Of a DNA stretch of 64,000 nt, positions 18,752 to 28,073 are shown one piece after another. The position numbers and the translations under genes are program-made. The notes beneath the pieces were generated by a model. The model saw nothing but the letters and a program-made list of their open reading frames with translations, ran no database searches and was not told where the DNA came from. The stretch lies in assembly GCA_002838945.1 (NCBI GenBank), contig PGXB01000006.1, forward strand, positions 1 through 64,000, written 5' to 3'. The DNA comes from a candidate division Zixibacteria bacterium HGW-Zixibacteria-1 (lineage in GTDB: Bacteria > Zixibacteria > MSB-5A5 > GN15 > PGXB01). Position 1 is the first letter of the stretch. Each line of letters opens with the position of its first letter.

Positions 18752-18919
18752 AAAAATATTATTTTCGAAAATCATGACTGCAAGTATAATTTTCACTGGA
18801 ACAAATAGCTTGTACAAGCATAAGATTCTAAACGATGCCAAATTATATATTATTGGCAGGCAATATTTTGATAAAATTAATGACATGAAATCAGGGCATT
18901 ATTAACAGGGAGAGATCAG

Positions 18920-19876
18920 ATGGCTCCAAACGATAAAGTTCGTTCGAACAGCTTTTCGGCTACCATGGGGATATTTGGGATTCTGTTTCTTTTGGTTATT
19001 GCGAATACTGTTTTTGGTCAGCAAAAATCGGCGGCCGAGCATGTCCAGAAGGGGAATGAGCTTGTGAGCAGCGGTCAGCCGGATAAAGCTATCGGTGAAT
19101 TCAGTAAAGCCATCATGTTTGAACCGGGGAACGCCTTCGCCTATCTTCAGCGCGGTATCGCCCGAGGCATGACCGGCCAGATGAGAAAGGCGGTCGAAGA
19201 TTTCAATAAGGCGATCGAGCTTGATCCCAAAGTACCCGAGGCGTTTTTCAGCCGGGCCATGGCCAACGAACGGATGAACGAAACCGACCAGGCGATTGAA
19301 GACTACGGCAAAGCAATAGAATTGAATCCCAATTATGCCGAGGCCTATCATAATCGCGGCACGCAATATCATAAAAAAGGATTATTTAATCTGGCTATTG
19401 ACGATTTTAAAAAGGCCATTTTTTTGCAGCAGAATTATGCCAAGGCCTATTTTAATCTGGGCGTGGCTTACCGCAGTATCAGCGATACGACCATGGCCCT
19501 TCGCAGCTACACGGAGGCAATCGATATAGATCCTAAATTTATTGATGCCTATTATAATCGAGGACTCGCATTATATGATAAAGAGGATTACAAAAGCGCC
19601 ATAAAGGATTTCCAGAAGATTCTTGACCTCGATTCGACTCATGCGCATGCCTGGTTTAACCTTGGTGCCACTTTAGAAATCGATAAACAATATGGAAAGG
19701 CACTCGATTCTTACAAGAAATACACCCTTTATGCCCCCTTCCCGGAGCGTGACAAAGTCGAGGCATTGGAGAAACGCTTCCCGGATATTGAACGCAAAAT
19801 GCAGGGGCGGCCGAATCCTAAACTACCCCCTGACTTCGATATGAAACCGGCGGACTCAATGGGTGCCGGAAAATAG
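18920..19876 (+). CDS. Exported tetratricopeptide repeat protein
   Basis: 318 residues. The signal peptide (core MGIFGILFLLVIANTVFG) is cleaved near residue 34. About seven TPR units fill residues 38-275 (patterns such as A.AYLQRGIARGMTGQ and AEAYHNRGTQYHKKG, each closing with AI..F.KAI.L.P). The C-terminus is rich in Pro and Lys. TPR arrays bind proteins, so this is probably a periplasmic scaffold. A strong AGGGAGAG sits before the ATG. It ends 18 bases from the convergent methionine sulfoxide reductase gene. Confidence 0.9.
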   Translation: MAPNDKVRSNSFSATMGIFGILFLLVIANTVFGQQKSAAEHVQKGNELVSSGQPDKAIGEFSKAIMFEPGNAFAYLQRGIARGMTGQMRKAVEDFNKAIELDPKVPEAFFSRAMANERMNETDQAIEDYGKAIELNPNYAEAYHNRGTQYHKKGLFNLAIDDFKKAIFLQQNYAKAYFNLGVAYRSISDTTMALRSYTEAIDIDPKFIDAYYNRGLALYDKEDYKSAIKDFQKILDLDSTHAHAWFNLGATLEIDKQYGKALDSYKKYTLYAPFPERDKVEALEKRFPDIERKMQGRPNPKLPPDFDMKPADSMGAGK

Positions 19877-19894
19877 GCCGGCCGCTCAAAGCGA

Positions 19895-20368
19895 TTATTT
19901 TTGGATTAGTATTGCGGCGAGCCTGCCGACTTCGGTGAGAAATGCTTCGTCCTGTTCGGTAAAGGCCGACGGGATATGGGAGTCGATATCGAGTTCGGCA
20001 ATTATTCTATCTCCGCGAAAAATTGGTACGACGATTTCCGATCTCACGTTTATGCTGCAGGAAAGGTAATTGTTTTCGGCGGTTACATCATCAACAACAA
20101 ATGTTTTCCCGGTTTCCGCAGCCTGGCCGCAGATGCCCCGCCCGAAAGGGATGCGCACATGATCGGTCGGATCGCCGGCAAACGGGCCCAGCACCAGTTC
20201 ACGGTCATTATTTTTATCCACAACATAAAAGCCGACCCAATCATATCCGGGCAAGCTGTTTTTGAGCAGATTGCATATTGACAACAGCCGTGAGGAATCA
20301 TCATCCCCGGTGGAAGTGATTCTTTCGACTTTTTCGAGAAGCATCTTGAACTGGGTTTCTTTGTTCAT
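19895..20368 (-). CDS. msrC: GAF-domain free methionine-(R)-sulfoxide reductase
   Basis: 157 residues, one GAF domain. It reduces free methionine-R-sulfoxide. Family signatures are VRIPFGRGICGQAAETGK, VDDVTAENNYLSC, RSEIVVPI and LDIDS. C80 and C104 match, by my recollection of the E. coli enzyme, Cys94 and Cys118 (the catalytic one). The position of E. coli Cys84 is H70 here (DHVRI), so one resolving Cys seems to be missing. It is second in a two-gene unit behind an AhpD-like gene, 28 bases apart. Confidence 0.88.
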   Translation of the reverse strand: MNKETQFKMLLEKVERITSTGDDDSSRLLSICNLLKNSLPGYDWVGFYVVDKNNDRELVLGPFAGDPTDHVRIPFGRGICGQAAETGKTFVVDDVTAENNYLSCSINVRSEIVVPIFRGDRIIAELDIDSHIPSAFTEQDEAFLTEVGRLAAILIQK

Positions 20369-20396
20369 GACATTATTCCGGTGATAAAATCTGCGA

Positions 20397-20747
20397 TCAG
20401 GATTCCCTTTTCATTTCATCCCATATATCCCAGATACGCCTGATATGCGGGATAGTGATCGAGCCCCCGACCGCCAGCCCGACCGCGACCGTTTCTTCAA
20501 GTTCGGCATCAGTGACACCCTCTTCTTTGCACCTGATGAGATGATAAAGAATACAGTCATCACATCGCAGTACCAGGGATGCCACGAGGCCCATGAGTTC
20601 CTTGGTTTTGGCCCGCAAGGTGCCGTCCTTATAGATTTGCCAGTCAAGATTAAAAAATCTTTTGACATTTATTCCGGAATATTTAAATACGAGCTGATTC
20701 AGCCGCTCGCGTTCTTCCTGGAATTTTTCCGCTCTGTTTTTTTCCAT
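20397..20747 (-). CDS. Carboxymuconolactone decarboxylase/AhpD-family protein
   Basis: 116 residues, all-helical, with the CxxC-x3-H type centre of AhpD-like proteins (LRCDDCILYHLIRCKEEG). The preceding helix KTKELMGLVASLVLRC is also typical. These proteins act as thiol reductants for peroxidases or handle small aromatic lactones; the CDDC pair favours a redox role. GGAG seven bases before the ATG supports the start. Pairing with a methionine sulfoxide reductase suggests an oxidative-repair unit and raises the possibility that it supplies electrons to it (inference). Confidence 0.85.
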   Translation of the reverse strand: MEKNRAEKFQEERERLNQLVFKYSGINVKRFFNLDWQIYKDGTLRAKTKELMGLVASLVLRCDDCILYHLIRCKEEGVTDAELEETVAVGLAVGGSITIPHIRRIWDIWDEMKRES

Positions 20748-20916
20748 ATTCCGGCTCCATCATGATGGTTATTTTTACCAAAACCTACAAATGATATTCC
20801 CCGCAGCCAATAATCATATAAAATCAGAATTTTTGCAATCATTTTTTAATTTTCAGTTGTCAAGGTTCCAATATGTTTTTTACGGCGGGAATGGCTATGT
20901 TTCAACCGTTTTTCTG

Positions 20917-20946
20917 TTGACAACGTATGACAAGAAACCGTTTTAT
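20917..20946 (+). promoter_or_regulatory. Possible promoter at the start of the polysaccharide locus
   Basis: TTGACA (20917-20922), 18-base spacer, TTTTAT (20941-20946) in an AT-rich stretch; the -10 is weak. It faces the GT2 gene at 21008. Confidence 0.3.
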
Positions 20947-21007
20947 ATTTTTGAATCGAATCGTTGCTTAAAAAAATGAACTGAGACTGTATTAAAGGGG
21001 ATTATTG

Positions 21008-22015
21008 ATGGAAGTGTGGCCGAAGATATCCGTAGTTATTCCGGTTCTTAATGAAGAAAAATGTATAGCCGCAACCATCGGTTATTTATTGAGGCAGGAT
21101 TATCCCCGCGATAAGATGGAAATATTGGTCGCAAACGGTAGCTCGACGGATAAAACGGCTGAAATTGTCTCATCGATTGCCGCTGAAGACAGCCGTGTCA
21201 GGCTGCTTGATAATCCGGGAAATTTCTCGTCATCTGGAAGAAATATCGGAATTGAATATGCTTCCGGCGAAATTATTACTTTTGTCGATGGTCATACTTA
21301 TATCGCTGATGATCAGTTAATCAAAAACACGGCCCTGCTGATGAATGAAAAAGGCGTTTCGGTACTCAGCCGGCCCCAGTTTCTCGACACGCCTGACAAT
21401 GATTCCTTCCAACAGGCCGTTTCGCTTGCCCGTAAATCAATTATCGGGCACGGTCTCGATTCGACCATCTATATTACCGAGGATAAATATGTTGACCCCT
21501 CGAGCTCCGGTGCATCATACCGAAAAGAAGTTTTTGACAAAATAGGCCGTTATGATGAAAGAATGGATGCCGCCGAAGATGTGGAATTGAATTTTCGCGC
21601 GGCCAGGGGTGGGTACAAATCATTTACTTCAATGAAGCTGGCCGTCTTTTACTATCCGCGCGATTCGGTTCGGGGGTTGTTCCGGCAGATGAGGCGATAT
21701 GGCACCGGCAGATTTCGCCTGGCCCGAAAGCATCCCGGATCGTTATCAATCGGTACGCTGGTACCGGTTTTTATAACTTTCGGAATACCATTATTGGGGA
21801 TTCTATCCTTGTTTTTTGAAGCGTTACGGCTGCCGTTTTATCTGACCGCAGGGCTGTATATATTCGCGGTCCTTTTGTGGTCGCTGATTATTTCGGTGAA
21901 AAATGGAATCAGACATTTGTCGGTCTTGCCGGTGATTTATCTTACTATTTATGGCGGATTGGGATATGGGTTTGTACGGGAAATGGTCTTTCGGCTTTTC
22001 AGGAAAAAGCAGTAA
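21008..22015 (+). CDS. Family 2 glycosyltransferase (ExoA-like) with C-terminal membrane segments
   Basis: 335 residues; ATG 21008 has GGGG seven bases upstream. The GT-A domain (1-220) shows SVVIPVLNEE, the nucleotide loop NGSSTDKT, the metal site FVDGH, the acceptor/base region AAEDVELN and an RxxRYG motif (RQMRRYGTGRF). Three hydrophobic segments at about 245-330 anchor it in the inner membrane. It probably adds a sugar to a lipid-linked intermediate. It opens the plus-strand polysaccharide region. Confidence 0.88.
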   Translation: MEVWPKISVVIPVLNEEKCIAATIGYLLRQDYPRDKMEILVANGSSTDKTAEIVSSIAAEDSRVRLLDNPGNFSSSGRNIGIEYASGEIITFVDGHTYIADDQLIKNTALLMNEKGVSVLSRPQFLDTPDNDSFQQAVSLARKSIIGHGLDSTIYITEDKYVDPSSSGASYRKEVFDKIGRYDERMDAAEDVELNFRAARGGYKSFTSMKLAVFYYPRDSVRGLFRQMRRYGTGRFRLARKHPGSLSIGTLVPVFITFGIPLLGILSLFFEALRLPFYLTAGLYIFAVLLWSLIISVKNGIRHLSVLPVIYLTIYGGLGYGFVREMVFRLFRKKQ

Positions 22016-22139
22016 TTTCCTGCATTTTCGGTTCAGAGACAATTAAGTGGGGATAATAGCCTTAATTTTGTATATTATTAATTATTATTGTTAAAGGTAG
22101 ACGGCCAAAAAGCCAGATCATTATTGGGTGAATTAATTC

Positions 22140-23003
22140 ATGGTTCGGGACGATTATAAGAATATGAAGAAAATTCTTGTCATGGCCCTTTATTTAATTC
22201 TTGCTTTGTCCGGGTTTACCGGTGCGCAGGGAAACGATTACGTATATCCATCAGGTTATAGTATAAACTGCAATTATTTGCTAAGTTCTGATCTGGTAGC
22301 AATTTCCGATACCTTTACAATTTCCAGGACATTAACGAATAACGAGTTATTCGATCTGAATGGTTTATATTTTTCTGACAATTTGCCTTCGGAGTTTCTT
22401 GTTGTCGATCAGAAAGTAACTGTCAATGGAGTCCCATTGCCTTTCTTGTCGATCGGTCCGATCGAGGGACATATTGTTGACGGATATGGCAGCTACTCTT
22501 GGATTATCGATTCTCGCGGTGAGGCGGCCGGTGTCGATTATTCGGTCCAACCGGGAGAAATTATCAACCTGGAGTTGAAAATTGTCTGTAACTCATTGGG
22601 CAAATTCCAGCTTCCGACGCACTCCGCAGTATTCTCAGGGAATAATACCGGCTTTTTTGCTCTGTCCGATTCTCTTGAAATCGAAGTGGTTCTATCGCTT
22701 GATGTTGAAGATGATCTCCCGGGGACCTTGCCGGAAATTGCCTTGATTTCGAAGGCTTATCCGAATCCCTTTAATTCTACTGTTACGATCAAGTATTCCG
22801 GTCTCGGAATTGCGGGCAATCACATGACTCTTACCTTGTATGATTTGACCGGCAGGAAAATTTTCAGAGAAGATTTTGTCGCAAGAGAAAATACCGGCTA
22901 CGTTGCCTGGGAGTCAAATGAATCGATTAGTTCGGGCGTTTATTTATATAGCCTTACCGATGGGAGCCGAAATACCGGCGGTAAATTAATTCTTTTGAAG
23001 TAA
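22140..23003 (+). CDS. Secreted protein with C-terminal FlgD-like sorting domain
   Basis: 287 residues; ATG 22140 has GGGTGA eight bases upstream, and an internal ATG 22164 also gives a signal peptide (MKKILVMALYLILALSGFTGAQG). Residues about 35-190 form an unassigned beta domain of the conserved-repeat type (DTFTISRTLTNNELFDLNG). The last 80 residues are a FlgD-like/type-A sorting domain (SKAYPNPFNSTVTIKYS, LYDLTGRKIF, SSGVYLYSL, GGKLILLK), used in FCB bacteria for type IX-like export. It is nine bases from the DUF362 gene and likely cotranscribed with it. Confidence 0.8.
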   Translation: MVRDDYKNMKKILVMALYLILALSGFTGAQGNDYVYPSGYSINCNYLLSSDLVAISDTFTISRTLTNNELFDLNGLYFSDNLPSEFLVVDQKVTVNGVPLPFLSIGPIEGHIVDGYGSYSWIIDSRGEAAGVDYSVQPGEIINLELKIVCNSLGKFQLPTHSAVFSGNNTGFFALSDSLEIEVVLSLDVEDDLPGTLPEIALISKAYPNPFNSTVTIKYSGLGIAGNHMTLTLYDLTGRKIFREDFVARENTGYVAWESNESISSGVYLYSLTDGSRNTGGKLILLK

Positions 23004-23012
23004 GGGAATCAA

Positions 23013-24350
23013 ATGAAAGATAACGGAAATATTAACCGGCGGGAATTTATCAGGAAGGCCGGCAAATATTCGGCCGCCGCCTTTGTTGGAGGCTATCTTT
23101 TTGACTCCTTCTTTTATTCGGCGCCAGGCGCCAAAGCGGCTGTACTCTCGAATATATTTATTGCCAAAAACGGAACGCCGGCGGAAAATGTGGGCAAAGT
23201 GATTGATATGCGTTTCGGCGGCATCGAGAATTTCATCGGCCATGATGATGTCGTGGTAATTAATCCCAACGGCCAGTGGCAAAATCAGGGAGGTTCCAAC
23301 TGCGCCTGCTGCATGGGCATGATCGATTTAATTCTGAACCGTCCGGGTGGGTTCGGCGGAGAGATTATTTTTTGCGAAAATACGCAATTTCAGACGGAAG
23401 GATTCTGGACTGTCCCATTCCTGCTGCGAAACGGCCCATATAATTTCAATGATATGATAGCGTACTATCACAGCAATGGTCACTCGAATGTCAATGGAGT
23501 CAGAATCTGGAGAAATCAGGACGACCCATCAAACTGGCCGGTTATCAGCGGACCGCAGAATGGTCAGGGCTGGGTGCGTCCGTCATGGCAGTCACCGACT
23601 TCAAGCTGTCAATTATATTTGCCATATCCGGTTATCAGGTCGCCGTATTCGCAGCGTTTGATTGATTTAAAGAACGGAGTTTACGATAACGGTTATGCGG
23701 GCCAGCCGCCCATACGTTTTATAAAAATGCCCAATCTGAATAATCATGGCAGTAACGCTCAACAGGATTATGCCGGTGTCACCAGTGCCATCAAATCATT
23801 CCTGGGCATTGCTGAACTGGAAAATGACGTCCGTGGGCCGTTTAACGACGGCCACAGGAATATGCATACCTATGCCGATGGCTGTCATGGAGGCTCGGCG
23901 GCCGAGCGGGCCTTTTCGGCCGGGGAAGCGGTCGGGGCATGGATGACCCACTGCCGTAAGCCTGATATAACGTTAACGACCGCGGAATGGGTCGGCTGGG
24001 GAAGCCGAACCGATGCCGATGCGACGCAGGCGAAGACGGTCGGCCTGTGTGATGATCCGGTCAGTCTGGATTATTATATGAGTAAATATGTCCTATGGCC
24101 TCTGCATCCGTCGCAGCAATTATTTAATCCTGATTACAGTGTGGCCACCAACAATACCCGACAGACCATTAATGGCTGCATCAGCCAGGGATACGGAACG
24201 GCCAATGAAACCGAAATGGCTGCTTATGTTTATGACTTCAATGCCCCGAGGGTTTTTCGCTTCGATATTGATCGGAAAATAAATGAATTCCGGACAGGCC
24301 AGGCCACTCAGCAGGACGTACTGAATTTGATAGAGCAGTATAACCAGTAA
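23013..24350 (+). CDS. Tat-exported DUF362-family protein
   Basis: 445 residues. A twin-arginine signal (NRREFIRKAGKYSAAAFVGG) points to export in folded form. The body matches the DUF362 type (DDVVVINPNGQWQNQGGSN, then a CACCMGMIDLI Cys cluster). The later region has many Trp, Tyr and His and a Cys-containing loop (ADGCHGGSAAERAF). Tat export and the CACC cluster suggest a bound metal or cofactor, but no classical ferredoxin motif is seen. The function of the family is unknown. A terminator follows. Confidence 0.75.
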   Translation: MKDNGNINRREFIRKAGKYSAAAFVGGYLFDSFFYSAPGAKAAVLSNIFIAKNGTPAENVGKVIDMRFGGIENFIGHDDVVVINPNGQWQNQGGSNCACCMGMIDLILNRPGGFGGEIIFCENTQFQTEGFWTVPFLLRNGPYNFNDMIAYYHSNGHSNVNGVRIWRNQDDPSNWPVISGPQNGQGWVRPSWQSPTSSCQLYLPYPVIRSPYSQRLIDLKNGVYDNGYAGQPPIRFIKMPNLNNHGSNAQQDYAGVTSAIKSFLGIAELENDVRGPFNDGHRNMHTYADGCHGGSAAERAFSAGEAVGAWMTHCRKPDITLTTAEWVGWGSRTDADATQAKTVGLCDDPVSLDYYMSKYVLWPLHPSQQLFNPDYSVATNNTRQTINGCISQGYGTANETEMAAYVYDFNAPRVFRFDIDRKINEFRTGQATQQDVLNLIEQYNQ

Positions 24351-24408
24351 TATTAGCAATAAGTGTATTTAAGATAAGTCATTTGAAATCTTGAAGATTG
24401 GCGAAATA

Positions 24409-24450
24409 AAATGACGGCAAATCATATTTTGGATTAGTCGTCATTTTTTT
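24409..24450 (+). terminator. Rho-independent terminator after the DUF362 gene
   Basis: AAATGACG (24409-24416) pairs with CGTCATTT (24439-24446). An inner AATC/GATT pair extends the fold, and a run of Ts follows. Confidence 0.75.
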
Positions 24451-24485
24451 TTATATTATTTTTATAAAAGGAATTAATCCGGCAA

Positions 24486-25172
24486 ATGCTTGGCAAAATA
24501 AAAAATAGACTCAATAATCTGAAGAGCGGATTCAAATCGGGCGGGATAGAATATCTATTATATTCGATCGGCTCTCATTTACCCGAATGGCTGTTTCGTT
24601 ATTATCATTCTTATCTGATCGAAGGCGATGAACTGAAACTAATAACACGCGATTACAAAGATTATGAAATTCGTTTTGCGACTCTCGATGACGCCGATAA
24701 CCTGAACAGCGTCGAAATAGACCGAGACAAGGCGCGTCACCGGCTGAAGCGAGGCGATACCTGTGTTATAGCCCTGAAAGACGGGCGGCCGGTCAGTATA
24801 AGCTGGGCGGCCACGGGCCGGCTGTATAATCGATATGCCGGTTCGATTATTGATACCGGCGATGATGGTTTGTTTCTCTACGGAGTCTATAGTACCCCGG
24901 AAGAAAGAATGAAAGGTTTCTTTGCTTCCTGCTTCAAAATACAGGTCGAACATTATGCAGCGCAAAGCAGGGTAAAAAAATATGGTGTGGTGGAGATTCT
25001 TAATACTGCCTCGCTAAAGACCCATCTCAGGATGGGGTTTAAGATTACCGGTGAGACATATTACATTGCTCTCGCCGGAATGAGCGTTTGTTATTATAAG
25101 ACCTGGCCGAAGAAGACCGGGAAATTTCATATATTTTTCAGACGGCCGCCGGCTGGGCTGGAATGGGTTTGA
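24486..25172 (+). CDS. GNAT-family acyltransferase
   Basis: 228 residues. The first 60 are an amphipathic N-terminal extension (IEYLLYSIGSHLPEWLFRYYH). Residues about 65-215 read as a GNAT fold: EIRFATLDDADNL, a strand pair around CVIALKDGRPVSISWAA, the acetyl-CoA region LYGVYSTPEERMKGFFASC, and a C-terminal NTASLKTHLRMGFKITGE, which is the usual GNAT ending. The acceptor is unknown; its place before the rhamnose genes suggests modification of a sugar or lipid precursor. Confidence 0.75.
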   Translation: MLGKIKNRLNNLKSGFKSGGIEYLLYSIGSHLPEWLFRYYHSYLIEGDELKLITRDYKDYEIRFATLDDADNLNSVEIDRDKARHRLKRGDTCVIALKDGRPVSISWAATGRLYNRYAGSIIDTGDDGLFLYGVYSTPEERMKGFFASCFKIQVEHYAAQSRVKKYGVVEILNTASLKTHLRMGFKITGETYYIALAGMSVCYYKTWPKKTGKFHIFFRRPPAGLEWV

Positions 25173-25244
25173 AGACACATTGATATTGACTTGTCCGGTC
25201 CAACCTGTTATTGTTTCCATTGAGAATTGTTTCATTAAGTCGTC

Positions 25245-26303
25245 ATGAATCAAACAGATAGACATAACATAAGACTGGTTGTAACCGGTGGGGCCGGATT
25301 TATCGGGTCCAACCTTCTGAAATATTTGCTGCCTTTATATCGAAATTATTTATTCGTAAATATTGACTGCCTGACCTATGCCGGTAACCTGACCAATCTG
25401 GAAAACAGAGAAAAGGAAGAAAACTATATTTTCGAAAAAATTGATATCAGGGATTTTAATAGCCTTAAAAGTTGTTTTGATAAATATGATATTAATGCAG
25501 TAATACATCTTGCCGCCGAGTCGCATGTGGATCGCTCTATTCTTGGTCCCGAGGTATTTATAGATACCAATATCAAAGGGACCTTTAATCTGCTGGAACT
25601 GGCCCGGATGAAAGGCCCTGGTTTTCGTTTTCATCATGTTTCGACGGATGAGGTTTACGGTTCCAGGGATGAGGGCTATTTTTCGGAAGCTGCGGCCTAT
25701 AACCCAAGTTCTCCTTATGCCGCTTCAAAAGCTTCGGCCGATCACCTGGTTCGGGCCTATTATCATACTTATGGCCTGGACACCGTAATTTCAAACTGCA
25801 CCAACAATTTCGGACCATACCAGTTCCCTGAGAAATTGATTCCGCTGGTCATTCGTAATGCCCTTAAGAATGAGCCGATTCCGATTTACGGTGATGGCCG
25901 GAATATTCGGAGCTGGCTCTTTGTCGAAGACCATTGCCGGGCGCTTGATATGATATTTCATCGAGGAAAACCGGGTGCGACCTATAATATTCCAGGCAGT
26001 GCCGAACTTTCGAATATTGAGGTCGTCAGGCGGGTTTGTCGAATAATGGATCATATTATGAGTGACGGCCACCGGGAAGATTTGATAGTCTTTGTCGGCG
26101 ACCGTCCCGGGCATGACCGGAGGTATGCGCTGGATGGAGCCGGAATCAAGTCGGAACTCGGCTGGCGGGCCGGTCACACTTTTGATCAGGCCCTGGAACG
26201 GACTGTCCGCTGGTATCTTGAAAATCAGCAGTGGCTGGAAGAATGTATGACCGGCGAATACATGAGCTATTATGAAAGAAACTATACCGGGAGGCGGAAA
26301 TAA
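25245..26303 (+). CDS. rfbB: dTDP-glucose 4,6-dehydratase
   Basis: 352 residues. It converts dTDP-glucose to dTDP-4-keto-6-deoxyglucose, the second step of dTDP-rhamnose synthesis. NAD-binding GGAGFIGSN near residue 15, HLAAESHVDRS, the catalytic HVSTDEVYG and YAASKASADHL, and NNFGPYQFPEKLIPL all match this extended SDR. The stop overlaps the rfbA start (TAATG), showing translational coupling. Confidence 0.95.
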   Translation: MNQTDRHNIRLVVTGGAGFIGSNLLKYLLPLYRNYLFVNIDCLTYAGNLTNLENREKEENYIFEKIDIRDFNSLKSCFDKYDINAVIHLAAESHVDRSILGPEVFIDTNIKGTFNLLELARMKGPGFRFHHVSTDEVYGSRDEGYFSEAAAYNPSSPYAASKASADHLVRAYYHTYGLDTVISNCTNNFGPYQFPEKLIPLVIRNALKNEPIPIYGDGRNIRSWLFVEDHCRALDMIFHRGKPGATYNIPGSAELSNIEVVRRVCRIMDHIMSDGHREDLIVFVGDRPGHDRRYALDGAGIKSELGWRAGHTFDQALERTVRWYLENQQWLEECMTGEYMSYYERNYTGRRK

Positions 26304-27196
26304 TGACCGGGTCGGGAAAAGTAAAAAAGGGAATCATTCTTGCGGGAGGAAACGGTACGCGTCTTTTTCCCATGACTCAGGTTGCCTGCAAGCAGCTGCT
26401 TCCGGTTTATGATAAACCGTTGATTTATTATCCCCTGGGCACGCTGATGCAGTTCGATATCCGGGAGATTCTGATTATATCGACACCGACCGATATCCAC
26501 CATTTCCGGGACCTGTTCGGGGATGGCATGAATCTGGGGCTGTCGATTAAATACGCCGTGCAGGAGCGTCCTGAGGGTATTGCGCAGGCATTTATCATTG
26601 CCGGGGAATTTATCGGCGATGATCCGGTGGCCCTGATCCTGGGAGACAATATTTTTTATGGTGTGGCGGACTTTCGCGATGAGGTGCAGGGTTTCGATAA
26701 AGGGGCCCTGATTTTCGGTTATTATATGAAGGATCCGCGCCGCTACGGAGTGATAAGTTTTAATGATAACGGCGAGCCGGGTGCAATTGAAGAAAAGCCC
26801 GCCCATCCCGGCTCCAATTATGCGGTCACCGGGTTTTATATTTACGATGCCGACGTGGTCGGAATTGCCGCCGGTTTAAAACCTTCCGCAAGGGGAGAAC
26901 TGGAAATCACCGATATCAACAATGAATATTTAAACCGGGGCAGGCTTGGAGTAATCAGGCTGGGGCGGGGCGTTTCCTGGCTTGATACCGGGACCACCGA
27001 AAGCATGCTGACGGCGGCCAATTTTATTTCCACCATGGAAAAAAGGCAGGGCATAAAACTCGGCTGTATTGAGGAAATCGCCTTTTCCCGGGGTTTTATA
27101 GACAATTTGCAATTCCGGCGACTAATTGAGGCGATGCCTTTCAATGAATACCGGGATTATCTGGCCGGTATTCTTGAGGAGTATGATAATGCCTGA
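26303..27196 (+). CDS. rfbA: Glucose-1-phosphate thymidylyltransferase
   Basis: 297 residues. It makes dTDP-glucose from dTTP and glucose-1-phosphate. Signatures: LAGGNGTRLFPMT, KQLLPVYDKPLIYYPL, LGDNIFYG, VTGFYIYDADV, and GRGVSWLDTGT. GGGAGG lies upstream of the ATG. It overlaps rfbB by one base and rfbD by eight, so the three are one operon. Confidence 0.96.
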   Translation: MTGSGKVKKGIILAGGNGTRLFPMTQVACKQLLPVYDKPLIYYPLGTLMQFDIREILIISTPTDIHHFRDLFGDGMNLGLSIKYAVQERPEGIAQAFIIAGEFIGDDPVALILGDNIFYGVADFRDEVQGFDKGALIFGYYMKDPRRYGVISFNDNGEPGAIEEKPAHPGSNYAVTGFYIYDADVVGIAAGLKPSARGELEITDINNEYLNRGRLGVIRLGRGVSWLDTGTTESMLTAANFISTMEKRQGIKLGCIEEIAFSRGFIDNLQFRRLIEAMPFNEYRDYLAGILEEYDNA

Positions 27197-28073
27197 TCGT
27201 ATGCTCATCGTGGGAGGCACCGGTCTTCTGGGCGTAGATCTGACCCGTTTTTTCTCGACATCATATAAGGTCTGCTCTGTCGGTCACCGCGAAATGGATA
27301 TTACCAATGCTGATCAGGTCATGAGATTTTTCGATAATTTGGGGCCGCAATATGTTCTTCATGCCGCGGCTGTGGCGGATGTCGATAAGTGTGAAATTTA
27401 CAAAGACATCGCCATGAGTGTCAATGCCGACGGGACCAATAATATCGTTCGAGCCTGCCGCGAATGCGGCGCTTTTCTTGTTTATTACTCAACCGATTAT
27501 GTTTTTGACGGATTGAAGGGGGCGCCATATATAGAAAGTGACAGGGCGAACCCGATAAATTTTTACGGCCGGACAAAACTCGAAGGTGAATTGAGGGTCC
27601 TGAATAATGCGGACTCAGCCGCCGTTTTGAGGGTGGCATGGCTCTATGGCAGCAGTGAAAAAAGCTTTATTTATCGTCTGATTCAGGACAGTTTGCGGCA
27701 GGTGGCTGATAAGAAAGCTGGGTTGAGAGGTGAAGAAATAAAAATCGTGGCAGATCAGATCAGCACACCGACATGGACCTGGGACGTCGCCCGTCAGACC
27801 GAAGCGGTTCTGCGGGGGCGGCTGTCGGGGCTCTTTCACTGCACAGCAGAGGGCCAGGCGACACGAAAGGAAACGGCCGATTACGTTTTAAAGAAACTGG
27901 GATTGGATGTTGATTTGGCACTTTTTCGAAAAGATGAATTCGACTGGCTGGCGCCTCGCCCCGGTAATACGGCCCTTGAAAACGGCAGGTTAAAAAGATA
28001 CGATATAAATGTTATGCCGGATTACAGGGCAGGAATCGATCGGTATCTTGAGGAATGGAGGAACAATCATTAA
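27189..28073 (+). CDS. rfbD: dTDP-4-dehydrorhamnose reductase
   Basis: 294 residues from ATG 27189, chosen because GAGGAG lies seven bases upstream and the Rossmann motif starts at once (MLIVGGTGLLGVDL). The NADPH-dependent last step of dTDP-L-rhamnose synthesis. Typical RmlD motifs: REMDITNADQV, HAAAVADVDKCE, VYYSTDYVFDG, YGRTKLEGE, and LRVAWLYG. It overlaps rfbA by eight bases. Confidence 0.93.
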   Translation: MPDRMLIVGGTGLLGVDLTRFFSTSYKVCSVGHREMDITNADQVMRFFDNLGPQYVLHAAAVADVDKCEIYKDIAMSVNADGTNNIVRACRECGAFLVYYSTDYVFDGLKGAPYIESDRANPINFYGRTKLEGELRVLNNADSAAVLRVAWLYGSSEKSFIYRLIQDSLRQVADKKAGLRGEEIKIVADQISTPTWTWDVARQTEAVLRGRLSGLFHCTAEGQATRKETADYVLKKLGLDVDLALFRKDEFDWLAPRPGNTALENGRLKRYDINVMPDYRAGIDRYLEEWRNNH

